From VBCK01 sp035511515 (GTDB lineage Bacteria; Pseudomonadota; Gammaproteobacteria; Burkholderiales; Burkholderiaceae_F), in assembly GCA_035511515.1 (NCBI GenBank), contig DATKFG010000129.1, positions 1 through 15,399 of the forward strand: 15,399 nucleotides of DNA. Reading direction: 5' to 3'. Position 1 is the first letter of the stretch. Each line of letters opens with the position of its first letter. Under the pieces are notes generated by a model that saw nothing but the letters and a program-made list of their open reading frames with translations, was not told the DNA's origin and ran no database searches. Positions 7,674-14,308 of the stretch are shown piece by piece. The position numbers and the translations under genes were made by a program.

Positions 7674-7725
7674 CATCACCCCCCTCACCCCTTCCCCCTC
7701 TCCCTCGAGGGAGAGGGGGAATTTT
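7674..7725 (+). terminator. Terminator-like perfect palindrome between betB and betA; member of the intergenic repeat family
   Basis: Arms TTCCCCCTCTCCCTC (7692-7706) and GAGGGAGAGGGGGAA (7707-7721) are perfectly complementary over 15 bp with no formal loop, and are followed by TTTT at 7722-7725. The preceding CCCCCCTCACCCC ties it to the repeats at 1020, 1104, 3367 and 3983. A GC-rich stem plus a short T-run fits intrinsic termination, so it could end or attenuate transcription after betB. The T-run is short, so partial readthrough or a pure repeat role is equally possible. Confidence 0.6.
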
Positions 7726-7728
7726 GTG

Positions 7729-7755
7729 CGGTAAATGGCCCTCGGCCATTTACCG
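7729..7755 (+). promoter_or_regulatory. Perfect 12-bp inverted repeat immediately upstream of betA
   Basis: CGGTAAATGGCC (7729-7740) and GGCCATTTACCG (7744-7755) are exact reverse complements separated by CTC. The right arm ends 9 bp before the betA ATG at 7765, so the folded RNA would cover or abut the ribosome site; the only SD-like bases, GAAG, lie at 7755-7758. It is not related in sequence to the repeat family next to it. It may be a DNA operator for a dimeric regulator or an RNA hairpin that controls betA translation; sequence alone does not decide. Confidence 0.65.
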
Positions 7756-7764
7756 AAGACTCGA

Positions 7765-9414
7765 ATGGAGTTCGATTACGTGATTGTCGGGGCGGGCTCG
7801 GCCGGCTGCGTTCTGGCCAACCGCCTCACCGAAGATGCGAACGTGCGGGTGGCGGTGCTGGAGGCGGGCGGCGCCGATCGCAGCGTCTTCATCCACATGC
7901 CGGCCGCGTTTTCGATTCCGCTCGCCAACGACCGCTACAACTGGTACTACCACACCGAGCCCGAGGCCTCGATGAACGGGCGCCGCATGTACTGCCCGCG
8001 CGGCCGGGTGCTGGGCGGATCCTCATCGATCAACGGCATGGTCTACATCCGCGGCCACGCGTTCGATTACGACGGCTGGTCGCAGCGGCCGGGCCTGGAG
8101 CACTGGTCGTACGCGCACTGCCTGCCGTATTTCATCCGCTCGGAAAACCGGCTGCAGGGAGGCGACGAATACCACGGCAGCGGCGGGCCGCTCGCGGTCA
8201 CCACGCCCTCGATGAGCAATCCGTTGTTTCACGCGTTCCTGGAAGCGGCCCGGCAGGCCGGCTATGCCTATACGCGCGACATGAACGGCTACCGGCAGGA
8301 AGGATTCGGGCCGATGGACCAGACCACCTTTCGAGGCCGGCGCTGGAGCACGATGCGCGCCTACCTGCGGCCGGCCATGCGGCGGTCCAATTTGCGCGTG
8401 CTGCCGCGCACCCTGGCGCTGCGCGTGCGATTCGAGGGGCGCCGCGCCGTCGCGGTCGAGTATGAGCACGCCGGCTCGGTGCGCATCGCCCGCGCCCGGC
8501 GCGAGGTCATCGTCAGCGGCGGCGCCATCAACTCGCCGCAGCTGCTGATGCTGTCGGGCATCGGCGAGGCCGATGCCTTGCGACGTCTGGGGCTGCCCGT
8601 GGTGGCCGACCTTCCGGGCGTGGGCGGCAATCTGCAGGATCACATCGAGATCTACGTGCAGCACGCCTGCACGCAGCCGGTGTCGCTGTATTCCACGCAG
8701 AAACCGCTCGCCAAGCTGGCGATCGGGGTGCGCTGGCTGCTGACCGGGACCGGCCCCGGCGCCAGCAATCATTTCGAAGCGGGCGGGTTCATCCGCAGCC
8801 GGGCCGGCGTGCGGCACCCGGACCTTCAATACCACTTCCTGCCGATCGCGGCCGACTACGACGGCAAGGAGAGAATCGACCAGCACGGTTTCCAGTTGCA
8901 CGTGGGGCCGATGCGGCCGACCAGCGCCGGCTCGATCCAGCTGCGATCCGCCGATCCCCGCCAGGCCCCGGCGATCCGGTTCAATTACCTGCAGACCGAA
9001 GCCGATCGGACCGAGATGCGCGCGGCCGTGCGCCTGACGCGCGAGATCCTGGCGCAGCGCGCGTTCGACCCGTTCCGCGGCGCCGAGCTGCGGCCGGGTC
9101 CGGCGGTCGTCAGCGACGAGCAGATCGACGCGTTCGCCCGCGCGCGCGCCGAGAGCGCGTACCACCCGTCGTGCAGTTGCGCGATGGGCTCGGATCCGCA
9201 GGCCGTGGTCGACGGCGAGTTGCGCGTGCGCGGCGTGGAGGCGTTGCGCGTGGTCGACGCTTCGGTGATGCCGGCGGTGGTCAGCGGCAACCTGAACGCG
9301 CCGACCATCATGATGGCCGAGAAAGCCGCCGACCTGATCCGCGGGCGCCCGCCCCTGGCCCCGGTACGGGTGCCCGTGTTCGAGCATCCGAACTACCGGT
9401 CGGAACAGCGTTGA
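7765..9414 (+). CDS. betA: Choline dehydrogenase (GMC oxidoreductase, FAD-dependent)
   Basis: A 549-residue flavoenzyme that oxidises choline to betaine aldehyde, donating electrons to the respiratory chain. The N-terminal FAD motif GAGSAG is at 9-14. GMC signature 1 (PRGRVLGGSSSINGMVYIRG) begins near 78 and signature 2 (GGAINSPQLLMLSGIG) near 252. The active-site pair is His467 (SAYHPSCSCAMG) and Asn511 (SGNLNAPT). The C-terminus PVFEHPNYRSEQR matches BetA proteins. The ATG at 7765 is preferred over an in-frame ATG at 7735 because MEFDYVIVGAG is the family start and the earlier codons lie within the 7729-7755 inverted repeat. Other GMC alcohol oxidases look similar, but the adjacent betB makes choline the best substrate call. 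Confidence 0.92.
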   Translation: MEFDYVIVGAGSAGCVLANRLTEDANVRVAVLEAGGADRSVFIHMPAAFSIPLANDRYNWYYHTEPEASMNGRRMYCPRGRVLGGSSSINGMVYIRGHAFDYDGWSQRPGLEHWSYAHCLPYFIRSENRLQGGDEYHGSGGPLAVTTPSMSNPLFHAFLEAARQAGYAYTRDMNGYRQEGFGPMDQTTFRGRRWSTMRAYLRPAMRRSNLRVLPRTLALRVRFEGRRAVAVEYEHAGSVRIARARREVIVSGGAINSPQLLMLSGIGEADALRRLGLPVVADLPGVGGNLQDHIEIYVQHACTQPVSLYSTQKPLAKLAIGVRWLLTGTGPGASNHFEAGGFIRSRAGVRHPDLQYHFLPIAADYDGKERIDQHGFQLHVGPMRPTSAGSIQLRSADPRQAPAIRFNYLQTEADRTEMRAAVRLTREILAQRAFDPFRGAELRPGPAVVSDEQIDAFARARAESAYHPSCSCAMGSDPQAVVDGELRVRGVEALRVVDASVMPAVVSGNLNAPTIMMAEKAADLIRGRPPLAPVRVPVFEHPNYRSEQR

Positions 9415-9519
9415 GCGCGCCCCGGATGGCGCGGCCGTGCAAACTCAGGTCGCGTTGCCGACGCACGCGGGCTGGCGTGATCGCGATACTGTGATCGGCC
9501 GAACCGAAGGAGAGCTGCA

Positions 9520-11085
9520 ATGAGCGAAGAAACGACGGTCGCGCACGCCCGCCGCCCGGGCGGCCGCGACGCCAAGCGCGCCGCGCGCCTGGCGCGCCGC
9601 AGCGCCTCGGTGCCCTACATCACGCGCAAGATCCCGTACTACGAGGTGCTCGACGAGGAGGGCCTGGCGCTGATCGAGCGCAACGCCGACACGATCCTGG
9701 AGCAGATCGGCGTGGAGTTCCGGGGCGATGAGGAGGCGCTGAAGCTCTGGCGCGACGCCGGCGCCGACGTGCAGGGGGAGCGGGTCCGCTTTCCGCACGG
9801 AATGTGCCGCCAGCTGATCCAGGCCAGTGCGCCGCGCGAATTCGTCCAGCAGGCGCGCAATCCCGAACGCAACGTCCGGATCGGCGGCAGGTGCACGGTG
9901 TTCGCGCCCGCCTACGGCAGCCCGTTCGTGCGCTGCCTGGACAAGGGCAGGCGCTACGGGACGATCGAGGATTTCCGCAACTTCGTGCGGCTCGCGTACA
10001 TGGCGCCGTGGCTGCACCACTCGGGAGGCACCGTGTGCGAGCCGGTTGACCTGCCGGTCAACAAGCGCCATCTGGACATGGTGTATTCGCACATCCGCTA
10101 CAGCGACAAGCCGTTCATGGGCTCGGTCACCGCGCCCGAGCGGGCGGCTGACACGGTCGAGCTGGCGAAGATCGCGTTCGGCGAGCGCTACCTGGACCCG
10201 GCCACCGGCAAGCCCAACACCGTGATCATCAGCCTGATCAATGCCAACTCGCCGCTGACGTTCGACGGCACGATGCTGGGCGCCGCCAAGGTCTATGCGC
10301 GCAACAACCAGGCCTGCCTGATCACGCCGTTCATCCTGGCCGGCGCCATGTCGCCGGTGACCGTGGCGGGTGCGACCGCGCAGACGCTGGCCGAAGCGCT
10401 GGCGGGCATGGCGTTCGTGCAGCTGGTCAATCCGGGCACGCCGGTCGTGCTGGGCAGCTTTGCTTCATCGATCTCGATGCAGTCGGGCGCGCCGACCTTC
10501 GGTACGCCGGAGCCGGCGCTGGTGCTGTACTCGATGGCGGCGCTGGCGCGCCGCCTGGGGGTGCCGTTCCGCTCGGGCGGGGGGTTGTGCGCCTCCAAGG
10601 TCGCCGATGCCCAGGCGGCCTACGAATCGGCCAACACGCTGCTGCCGACCTGCCTGGCCGGAGTGAACTTCGTGCTGCACACGGCGGGCTGGCTGGAAGG
10701 CGGTCTGGCGATGGGTTACGAGAAATTCGTGATGGACGTCGACCAGGCCGGTATGATGCACACGCTGCTGGAGGGCGTGGACCTTTCCGAAAGCGGCCAG
10801 GCGCTGGATGCGATCCGCGAGGTCGGGCCCGGCAAGCACTTCCTCGGCTGCGCCCACACGCAGGCCAATTTCGAGACGGCGTTTTACCGCTCGCCGATCG
10901 CCGACAACAACAGCTTCGAACAGTGGGAATCCGAAGGCAGGCAGGACCTGGCGCAGCGTTCCAACACCCAATGGAAGAAAATGCTGGCCGAATACGAGGC
11001 GCCGCCGATCGATCCGGCGATCGACGAAGCCTTGCAGGACTACATCGCGCGACGCAAGGCGGCTTTTCCGGACTCGAACGTCTGA
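9520..11085 (+). CDS. MttB-superfamily methyltransferase without pyrrolysine (candidate glycine betaine methyltransferase, MtgB-like)
   Basis: A 521-residue protein of the trimethylamine methyltransferase (MttB/COG5598) family. After a basic, alanine-rich N-terminus (1-30) comes typical TIM-barrel sequence, including LINANSPLTFDGTMLGAAK (about 239-257), LVNPGTPVVLGSF (302-314), SGAPTFGTPEPAL (322-334) and RSGGGLCASK (351-360). The frame has no internal TAG, so it does not need the amber-encoded pyrrolysine of methanogen MttB. Characterised non-pyrrolysine members demethylate glycine betaine (MtgB), proline betaine (MtpB), carnitine (MtcB) or gamma-butyrobetaine (MtyB), passing the methyl group to a corrinoid protein. 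A strong AAGGAGAG site at 9507-9514 sets the start. It lies 105 bp after betA and 5 bp before the binding-protein gene. The context suggests glycine betaine to dimethylglycine; the methyl acceptor is unknown. Confidence 0.87.
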   Translation: MSEETTVAHARRPGGRDAKRAARLARRSASVPYITRKIPYYEVLDEEGLALIERNADTILEQIGVEFRGDEEALKLWRDAGADVQGERVRFPHGMCRQLIQASAPREFVQQARNPERNVRIGGRCTVFAPAYGSPFVRCLDKGRRYGTIEDFRNFVRLAYMAPWLHHSGGTVCEPVDLPVNKRHLDMVYSHIRYSDKPFMGSVTAPERAADTVELAKIAFGERYLDPATGKPNTVIISLINANSPLTFDGTMLGAAKVYARNNQACLITPFILAGAMSPVTVAGATAQTLAEALAGMAFVQLVNPGTPVVLGSFASSISMQSGAPTFGTPEPALVLYSMAALARRLGVPFRSGGGLCASKVADAQAAYESANTLLPTCLAGVNFVLHTAGWLEGGLAMGYEKFVMDVDQAGMMHTLLEGVDLSESGQALDAIREVGPGKHFLGCAHTQANFETAFYRSPIADNNSFEQWESEGRQDLAQRSNTQWKKMLAEYEAPPIDPAIDEALQDYIARRKAAFPDSNV

Positions 11086-11090
11086 CGCGA

Positions 11091-11981
11091 GTGCGCCGCG
11101 CTGCTGCCGCGGCCATCCACTGGGCCGTGGCGCTGCTGGTTGCGGCCTGCGCGCTCGCGGTCCACGCCGCCGATCGCAACGTGATCCGGATCGGGTGGAC
11201 CGCCTGGTCCGACGCCGAGGCCGTGACCCAGATCGCCAAGGAAGTGCTCGAGACGCGCCTCGGTTACAAGGTCGAGCTGGTGATGACCGACATCGGGCTG
11301 CAGTACGCGGGCGTCGCGCGCGGCAACCTGGACGTGATGCTGATGGCCTGGCTGCCGACCACGCACAAGGCGTACTGGGACAAGGTCTCGGGCGAGGTGG
11401 TGGATCTGGCCGTCCTGTACGACCATGCCCGGCTCGGCTGGGCCGTGCCGCAATACGTGCCCGAAAGCGAGGTGGGCAGTATCGCGGACCTGAACAAGCC
11501 CGAGGTCAGGAGCCGGCTGCACGGCCGCATCCAGGGCATCGACCCCGGCGCCGGCCTGATGCGCGCCTCCGAGCACACGCTGGCCGACTATGCACTGGAT
11601 GGCTACTCGCTGCTGAGCGCGTCGGACGCCGGCATGATCGTGGCGCTGGATCGTGCGATCAAGCGCAACGAATGGATCGTGGTGACGACCTGGTCGCCGC
11701 ACTGGATGTTCGCCCGCTATCCGGTGCGCTACCTGGCCGATCCGAAGGGTTCGCTCGGCGGCGCCGAGTCGATCCATGCGGTGGCCCGCAAGGGTTTCGA
11801 GGCGGATTTCCCCAGGGCGGCGGCGTTCCTGAAAAGATTCCGCCTCGCCATTCCCGAGCTCGAGGCGCTGATGCTGCGCGCCAAGGACAGCTCGTATCAC
11901 CACGAAGCGGTCGCCTATCTGCGGGCCAACCCGCAGCGCGTGGACCAATGGCTGGCGGACACCGGCACGGCGAAGCCGTGA
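11091..11981 (+). CDS. Periplasmic glycine betaine/choline-binding protein (OpuAC/ProX type)
   Basis: A 296-residue exported protein with a signal peptide of about 26 residues (basic MRR, hydrophobic core, AVHA then ADRN). The mature part starts NVIRIGWTAWSDAEAVTQIA, typical of the OpuAC domain, and has the ligand-pocket aromatics W36, W39 and W87 and the C-lobe motif TTWSPHWMFARY (W201, W205). In this family tryptophan and tyrosine rings cage the trimethylammonium group. The GTG at 11091 was chosen because it gives a normal signal peptide and lies 5 bp after the mttB-like stop; no clear ribosome site precedes it, so coupling is likely. It probably serves the ATPase/permease encoded about 5 kb upstream. 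It shares a GTGA overlap with the next gene. Confidence 0.88.
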   Translation: MRRAAAAAIHWAVALLVAACALAVHAADRNVIRIGWTAWSDAEAVTQIAKEVLETRLGYKVELVMTDIGLQYAGVARGNLDVMLMAWLPTTHKAYWDKVSGEVVDLAVLYDHARLGWAVPQYVPESEVGSIADLNKPEVRSRLHGRIQGIDPGAGLMRASEHTLADYALDGYSLLSASDAGMIVALDRAIKRNEWIVVTTWSPHWMFARYPVRYLADPKGSLGGAESIHAVARKGFEADFPRAAAFLKRFRLAIPELEALMLRAKDSSYHHEAVAYLRANPQRVDQWLADTGTAKP

Positions 11982-12907
11982 CGGCGCCGTCGATGGCGCC
12001 CCTGGCGGCACGGCGCGTGGCTCGCGGCCTGGGCGCGGTGTTCGCACTCGCGCTCGCAGCCGGCGCGTCGGCCTCACCCGAGGTGATTTCGCGCGAGGTG
12101 CGCTCGCCCGAGGGACCGATTTTCGTCGAAGCCACGCTGTACCTGGTCGACTATGCCGGCCACAACGTGGTGCGGGTCGAACAGACATCGGCCAGGGTCG
12201 TCTGGCACCGCGACGGCTGCGGCCCGACCGGCCTGGCGCGCGTGCCTGAAGGGCTGCTGGTCGCCTGCTTCGACAGCAAGCAGGTGGTGACGATTGCGCT
12301 CGACGGCAGGACGCTGGCGACCGTGGAGACCGACGAGACCGGCCAGCGGCTGCGCGAGCCCAACGACTTCGCGCTCGATACCCGGGGCGGGGTCTACATC
12401 AGCGGCACCGGGCCGTGGGAGCCGCGCCCGATCGTCGGCAAGATCTATTACCGCTCGGCCGACCGCAAGCTGCGCACCGTGGCGTCCGACCTGCACTCGC
12501 CCAACGGCCTGGTGCTGTCGCCAGACGGCAAGCTGCTGTATGTGGCCGAGTCGTTCGCATCGCGCATCCTGCTGTTCGACGTCGCGCCCGACGGAACGCT
12601 CAACGGCCGGCGCGAGTTCCTGAAGATGTCCGAGGTGCTCGCCGGCGGTCGCACCTATACGCCCGATGGCGTGCGGATCGACCGCAATGGGAACCTGTTC
12701 GTCGGCTTCTGGGACGGGGCGTGCTTTGCGGTCATCAGCCCGGACGGCAAGCTGATGCAGCAGGTCGACCTGCCGGCGCCGCACGATCCGAACCTGGCGA
12801 TCACGCCCGACGGCCAGTTCGTGATATCGACCGGCGTGTTCGACCTGCCGGACAATGGATCGCGCGGCGAGCTGTACCGGGTTCCGAATCCGCTGGCGCC
12901 GAAGTAG
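11978..12907 (+). CDS. Exported SMP-30/gluconolactonase-like beta-propeller protein
   Basis: A 309-residue protein with an N-terminal signal peptide (about 1-32, ending AGASA) and a six-bladed propeller of the SMP-30/gluconolactonase/LRE family. Likely metal ligands are visible: E45 in SPEGPIF, N129 in REPNDFALD, N176 in SPNGLVLSPDG and D230 in YTPDGVRID. Relatives hydrolyse sugar lactones or organophosphates using Ca2+ or Zn2+. The GTG at 11978 overlaps the previous stop by 4 bp (GTGA) and suggests translational coupling; an ATG at 11993 would give a 304-residue protein with the same signal peptide. Its role in a betaine locus is not known; periplasmic lactone or ester hydrolysis is a guess from family only. 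Confidence 0.8.
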   Translation: MTAPSMAPLAARRVARGLGAVFALALAAGASASPEVISREVRSPEGPIFVEATLYLVDYAGHNVVRVEQTSARVVWHRDGCGPTGLARVPEGLLVACFDSKQVVTIALDGRTLATVETDETGQRLREPNDFALDTRGGVYISGTGPWEPRPIVGKIYYRSADRKLRTVASDLHSPNGLVLSPDGKLLYVAESFASRILLFDVAPDGTLNGRREFLKMSEVLAGGRTYTPDGVRIDRNGNLFVGFWDGACFAVISPDGKLMQQVDLPAPHDPNLAITPDGQFVISTGVFDLPDNGSRGELYRVPNPLAPK

Positions 12908-12930
12908 CGCGCGCTCGATCGGCCGCGCTA
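12905..12930. terminator. Dyad between convergent genes, possible bidirectional terminator
   Basis: TAGCGCG (12905-12911) and CGCGCTA (12924-12930) are exact reverse complements. Each arm contains the stop codon of one of the two convergent genes, the SMP-30-like gene on plus and tetR on minus. The 12-nt interior is GC-rich. No T-run follows on either side, so termination strength is doubtful. Confidence 0.35.
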
Positions 12931-13626
12931 ATCCGGGCTCGAACGCGTCGCGATGCCCGCGGCGCCATCCAGGAACAGCGCGACGGTGTCCCGCACCCAG
13001 GCGTCCAATTCCCCCGGCGTCATCGGCGCGCCCAGACCGATGGCGCGCAGCTGCGGCAGCGACGCGATCATCTGCAGGAACTGGTGCCCCGCGAAGGCCG
13101 CCTGCGCCGGCGACAGGGCCGCGCAGCGCACGTCGCGCATCAGCAGCTCGGCGATGATCGCCACTGCCTCCTGCCTTCCGCCGGCCTTCGCAACCGCGGC
13201 CGCCAGTTCCGGAAAGCGGCCGGATTCGGCCACGATCAAACGCTGCAGCTGAAGCACGCGCGGCGTCAGCGCGGCGTGCAGGATCAGCGAGCCCAGGTGA
13301 ACCAGGATCCGTTCGAGCCCTTCGCCCTCGATCAACGGAATGTGCGGGGGCGGTCGCAGGCTGTCGATCAGCCGGACCACCACCGCGCTCATCAGCGAGC
13401 CCTTGTCGGAAAAGCGCTGGTAGAAAGTCCGCTTTGAAACTCGCGCCCGGCCGGCGATCGCCTCGATACTGGTTGCGCCATATCCGTGGGTGAAGAGCAG
13501 CTCGGTCGCGACATCGAGGATGCGGTCGCGCAGCTGCAGGGCCGCGTCGCGCGAAGGTCGCCCGCGGCGCGGTGCTGCGAGGCCCGTGTCGATACCCCGG
13601 AGCGGTTTGGACCTACCTGACGGCAT
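12928..13626 (-). CDS. TetR/AcrR family transcriptional regulator
   Basis: A 232-residue protein with a basic N-terminal tail and a TetR helix-turn-helix at about 32-78 (RDRILDVATELLFTHGYGATSIEAIAGRARV, then SKRTFYQRFSDKGSL). The C-terminal part (about 100-225) is helical ligand-binding sequence resembling the AefR-like TetR_C group (LQRLIVAESGRFPEL). The pattern and length do not specifically match BetI, the choline-responsive TetR repressor, which is shorter (about 195 residues). It is convergent with the betaine run and lies 14 bp downstream of the Pro/Tyr-rich protein gene on the same strand. Control of the betaine genes is possible but not shown; the perfect inverted repeat at 7729-7755 is one candidate target. 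Confidence 0.88.
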   Translation of the reverse strand: MPSGRSKPLRGIDTGLAAPRRGRPSRDAALQLRDRILDVATELLFTHGYGATSIEAIAGRARVSKRTFYQRFSDKGSLMSAVVVRLIDSLRPPPHIPLIEGEGLERILVHLGSLILHAALTPRVLQLQRLIVAESGRFPELAAAVAKAGGRQEAVAIIAELLMRDVRCAALSPAQAAFAGHQFLQMIASLPQLRAIGLGAPMTPGELDAWVRDTVALFLDGAAGIATRSSPD

Positions 13627-13640
13627 TCACCATTCGCGTT

Positions 13641-14111
13641 TTACTGCGGCGGGTAGTACCCCTGCGGCGCCCCGTAATACGCCGGCGGAGGCGGCGGCGG
13701 ATAGTAGCCCGCGGGCGGGCCGTAGCTGTAGCCAGGCGGCGGCGGGTAGGCCGGTGGCGGTGCGTAGGCGGGCGGGTAGTACCCCGCTGGCGGATAGGCG
13801 GCGCGGGCCGGCGCCGGGTAATACGCGGGCGGGGCGTAATAGGCCGGCGCCGGGTAGTAGGCGGCCGGTGGCGGCGCGGCCTCGGCGGCCGCCGCAATGA
13901 TCGCCAGCGGTGCCGTTACGATCGCCGCGGCGACGCCGACGACGGCCCCGATCGGCCCGAAGCCGTGGCCCCAGCCACCGCCGTGGCCGAAGCCACCATG
14001 GCCGTGCCCATGCCCAAAACCCTGACCATGGGCAAGCGCGGGGCTCATCGGGGCGAGGCTCAAGGCGACAACTGGCAAAGCCGCCATCAATGCAGTTCTG
14101 AGTTTCGGCAT
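13641..14111 (-). CDS. Secreted His/Gly-rich and Pro/Tyr-rich low-complexity protein, function unknown
   Basis: A 156-residue protein that I do not recognise as a named family. It has a signal peptide (1-27, ending SPALA), a Gly/His stretch (28-51, GHGHGHGGFGHGGGWGHG), a hydrophobic Ala/Val/Ile segment (53-77), then a tail (79-156) made of irregular PAYYPP, PPAGYYPP and PPPAY units. The ATG at 14111 is favoured by a strong AGGAGGG site at 14120-14126 and by the signal peptide; the frame stays open to 14255 but with no protein-like features. The His cluster could bind metal, and the Pro/Tyr tail could be a cell-wall or surface spacer. Neither is established. The low-complexity DNA makes this region liable to length change. 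Confidence 0.72.
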   Translation of the reverse strand: MPKLRTALMAALPVVALSLAPMSPALAHGQGFGHGHGHGGFGHGGGWGHGFGPIGAVVGVAAAIVTAPLAIIAAAAEAAPPPAAYYPAPAYYAPPAYYPAPARAAYPPAGYYPPAYAPPPAYPPPPGYSYGPPAGYYPPPPPPAYYGAPQGYYPPQ

Positions 14112-14192
14112 GGCTCGGACCCTCCTGTTGGATACGTGTCCAGTACCCACCGGTTTGCGTGTCAGGGAGGGTAGGCTCGTTCCGAATGAAAC

Positions 14193-14208
14193 GCAACGGT
14201 GTCGTTGC
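14193..14208. promoter_or_regulatory. Small perfect hairpin in the divergent region before the toxin-antitoxin-like pair
   Basis: GCAACG (14193-14198) and CGTTGC (14203-14208) pair around GTGT, with A/T-rich sequence after it on the plus strand. On the minus strand a TTGCGT box overlapping this hairpin is followed after 17 nt by TACCCT, a weak possible promoter for the Pro/Tyr-rich gene. Function unproven. Confidence 0.3.
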
Positions 14209-14265
14209 ATTAATTTGTAACGTGAGGAAATCGCGGAGCGATTGGGATCCAGCATGACGGCCCTG

Positions 14266-14293
14266 GTGCGTTAGCATACTGGTGCTAACACAC
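14266..14293 (+). promoter_or_regulatory. Palindromic operator candidate upstream of the antitoxin-like gene
   Basis: GTTAGCA (14270-14276) and TGCTAAC (14283-14289) are exact reverse complements around a 6-bp spacer. The symmetry extends to GTG (14266-14268) and CAC (14291-14293) after one mismatch, giving 10 matched pairs out of 11. It ends 15 bp before the start of the ribbon-helix-helix gene. Such proteins usually repress their own operon by binding palindromes here, so autoregulation is a fair inference. Confidence 0.6.
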
Positions 14294-14308
14294 CAATCGG
14301 GAACCTGG

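Noticed and set aside
7735..7764. Earlier betA start at 7735
   Set aside because: The ten extra residues come from the inverted repeat at 7729-7755 and are not part of the GMC family N-terminus.
3521..9387. Several long minus-strand open frames (3521-5008, 4968-6542, 6046-7749, 8023-9387)
   Set aside because: All lie opposite well-supported plus-strand genes (ABC ATPase, permease, betB, betA) and show biased low-information composition without motifs.
9520..11085. Pyrrolysine-containing MttB
   Set aside because: There is no in-frame TAG within the gene; the frame is continuous from 9520 to the TGA at 11083-11085.
10587..11090. Long upstream extensions of the binding-protein and SMP-30-like frames (from 10587 and 10808)
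   Set aside because: They run through the mttB-like and binding-protein genes in other frames. Signal peptides place the real starts at 11091 and 11978.
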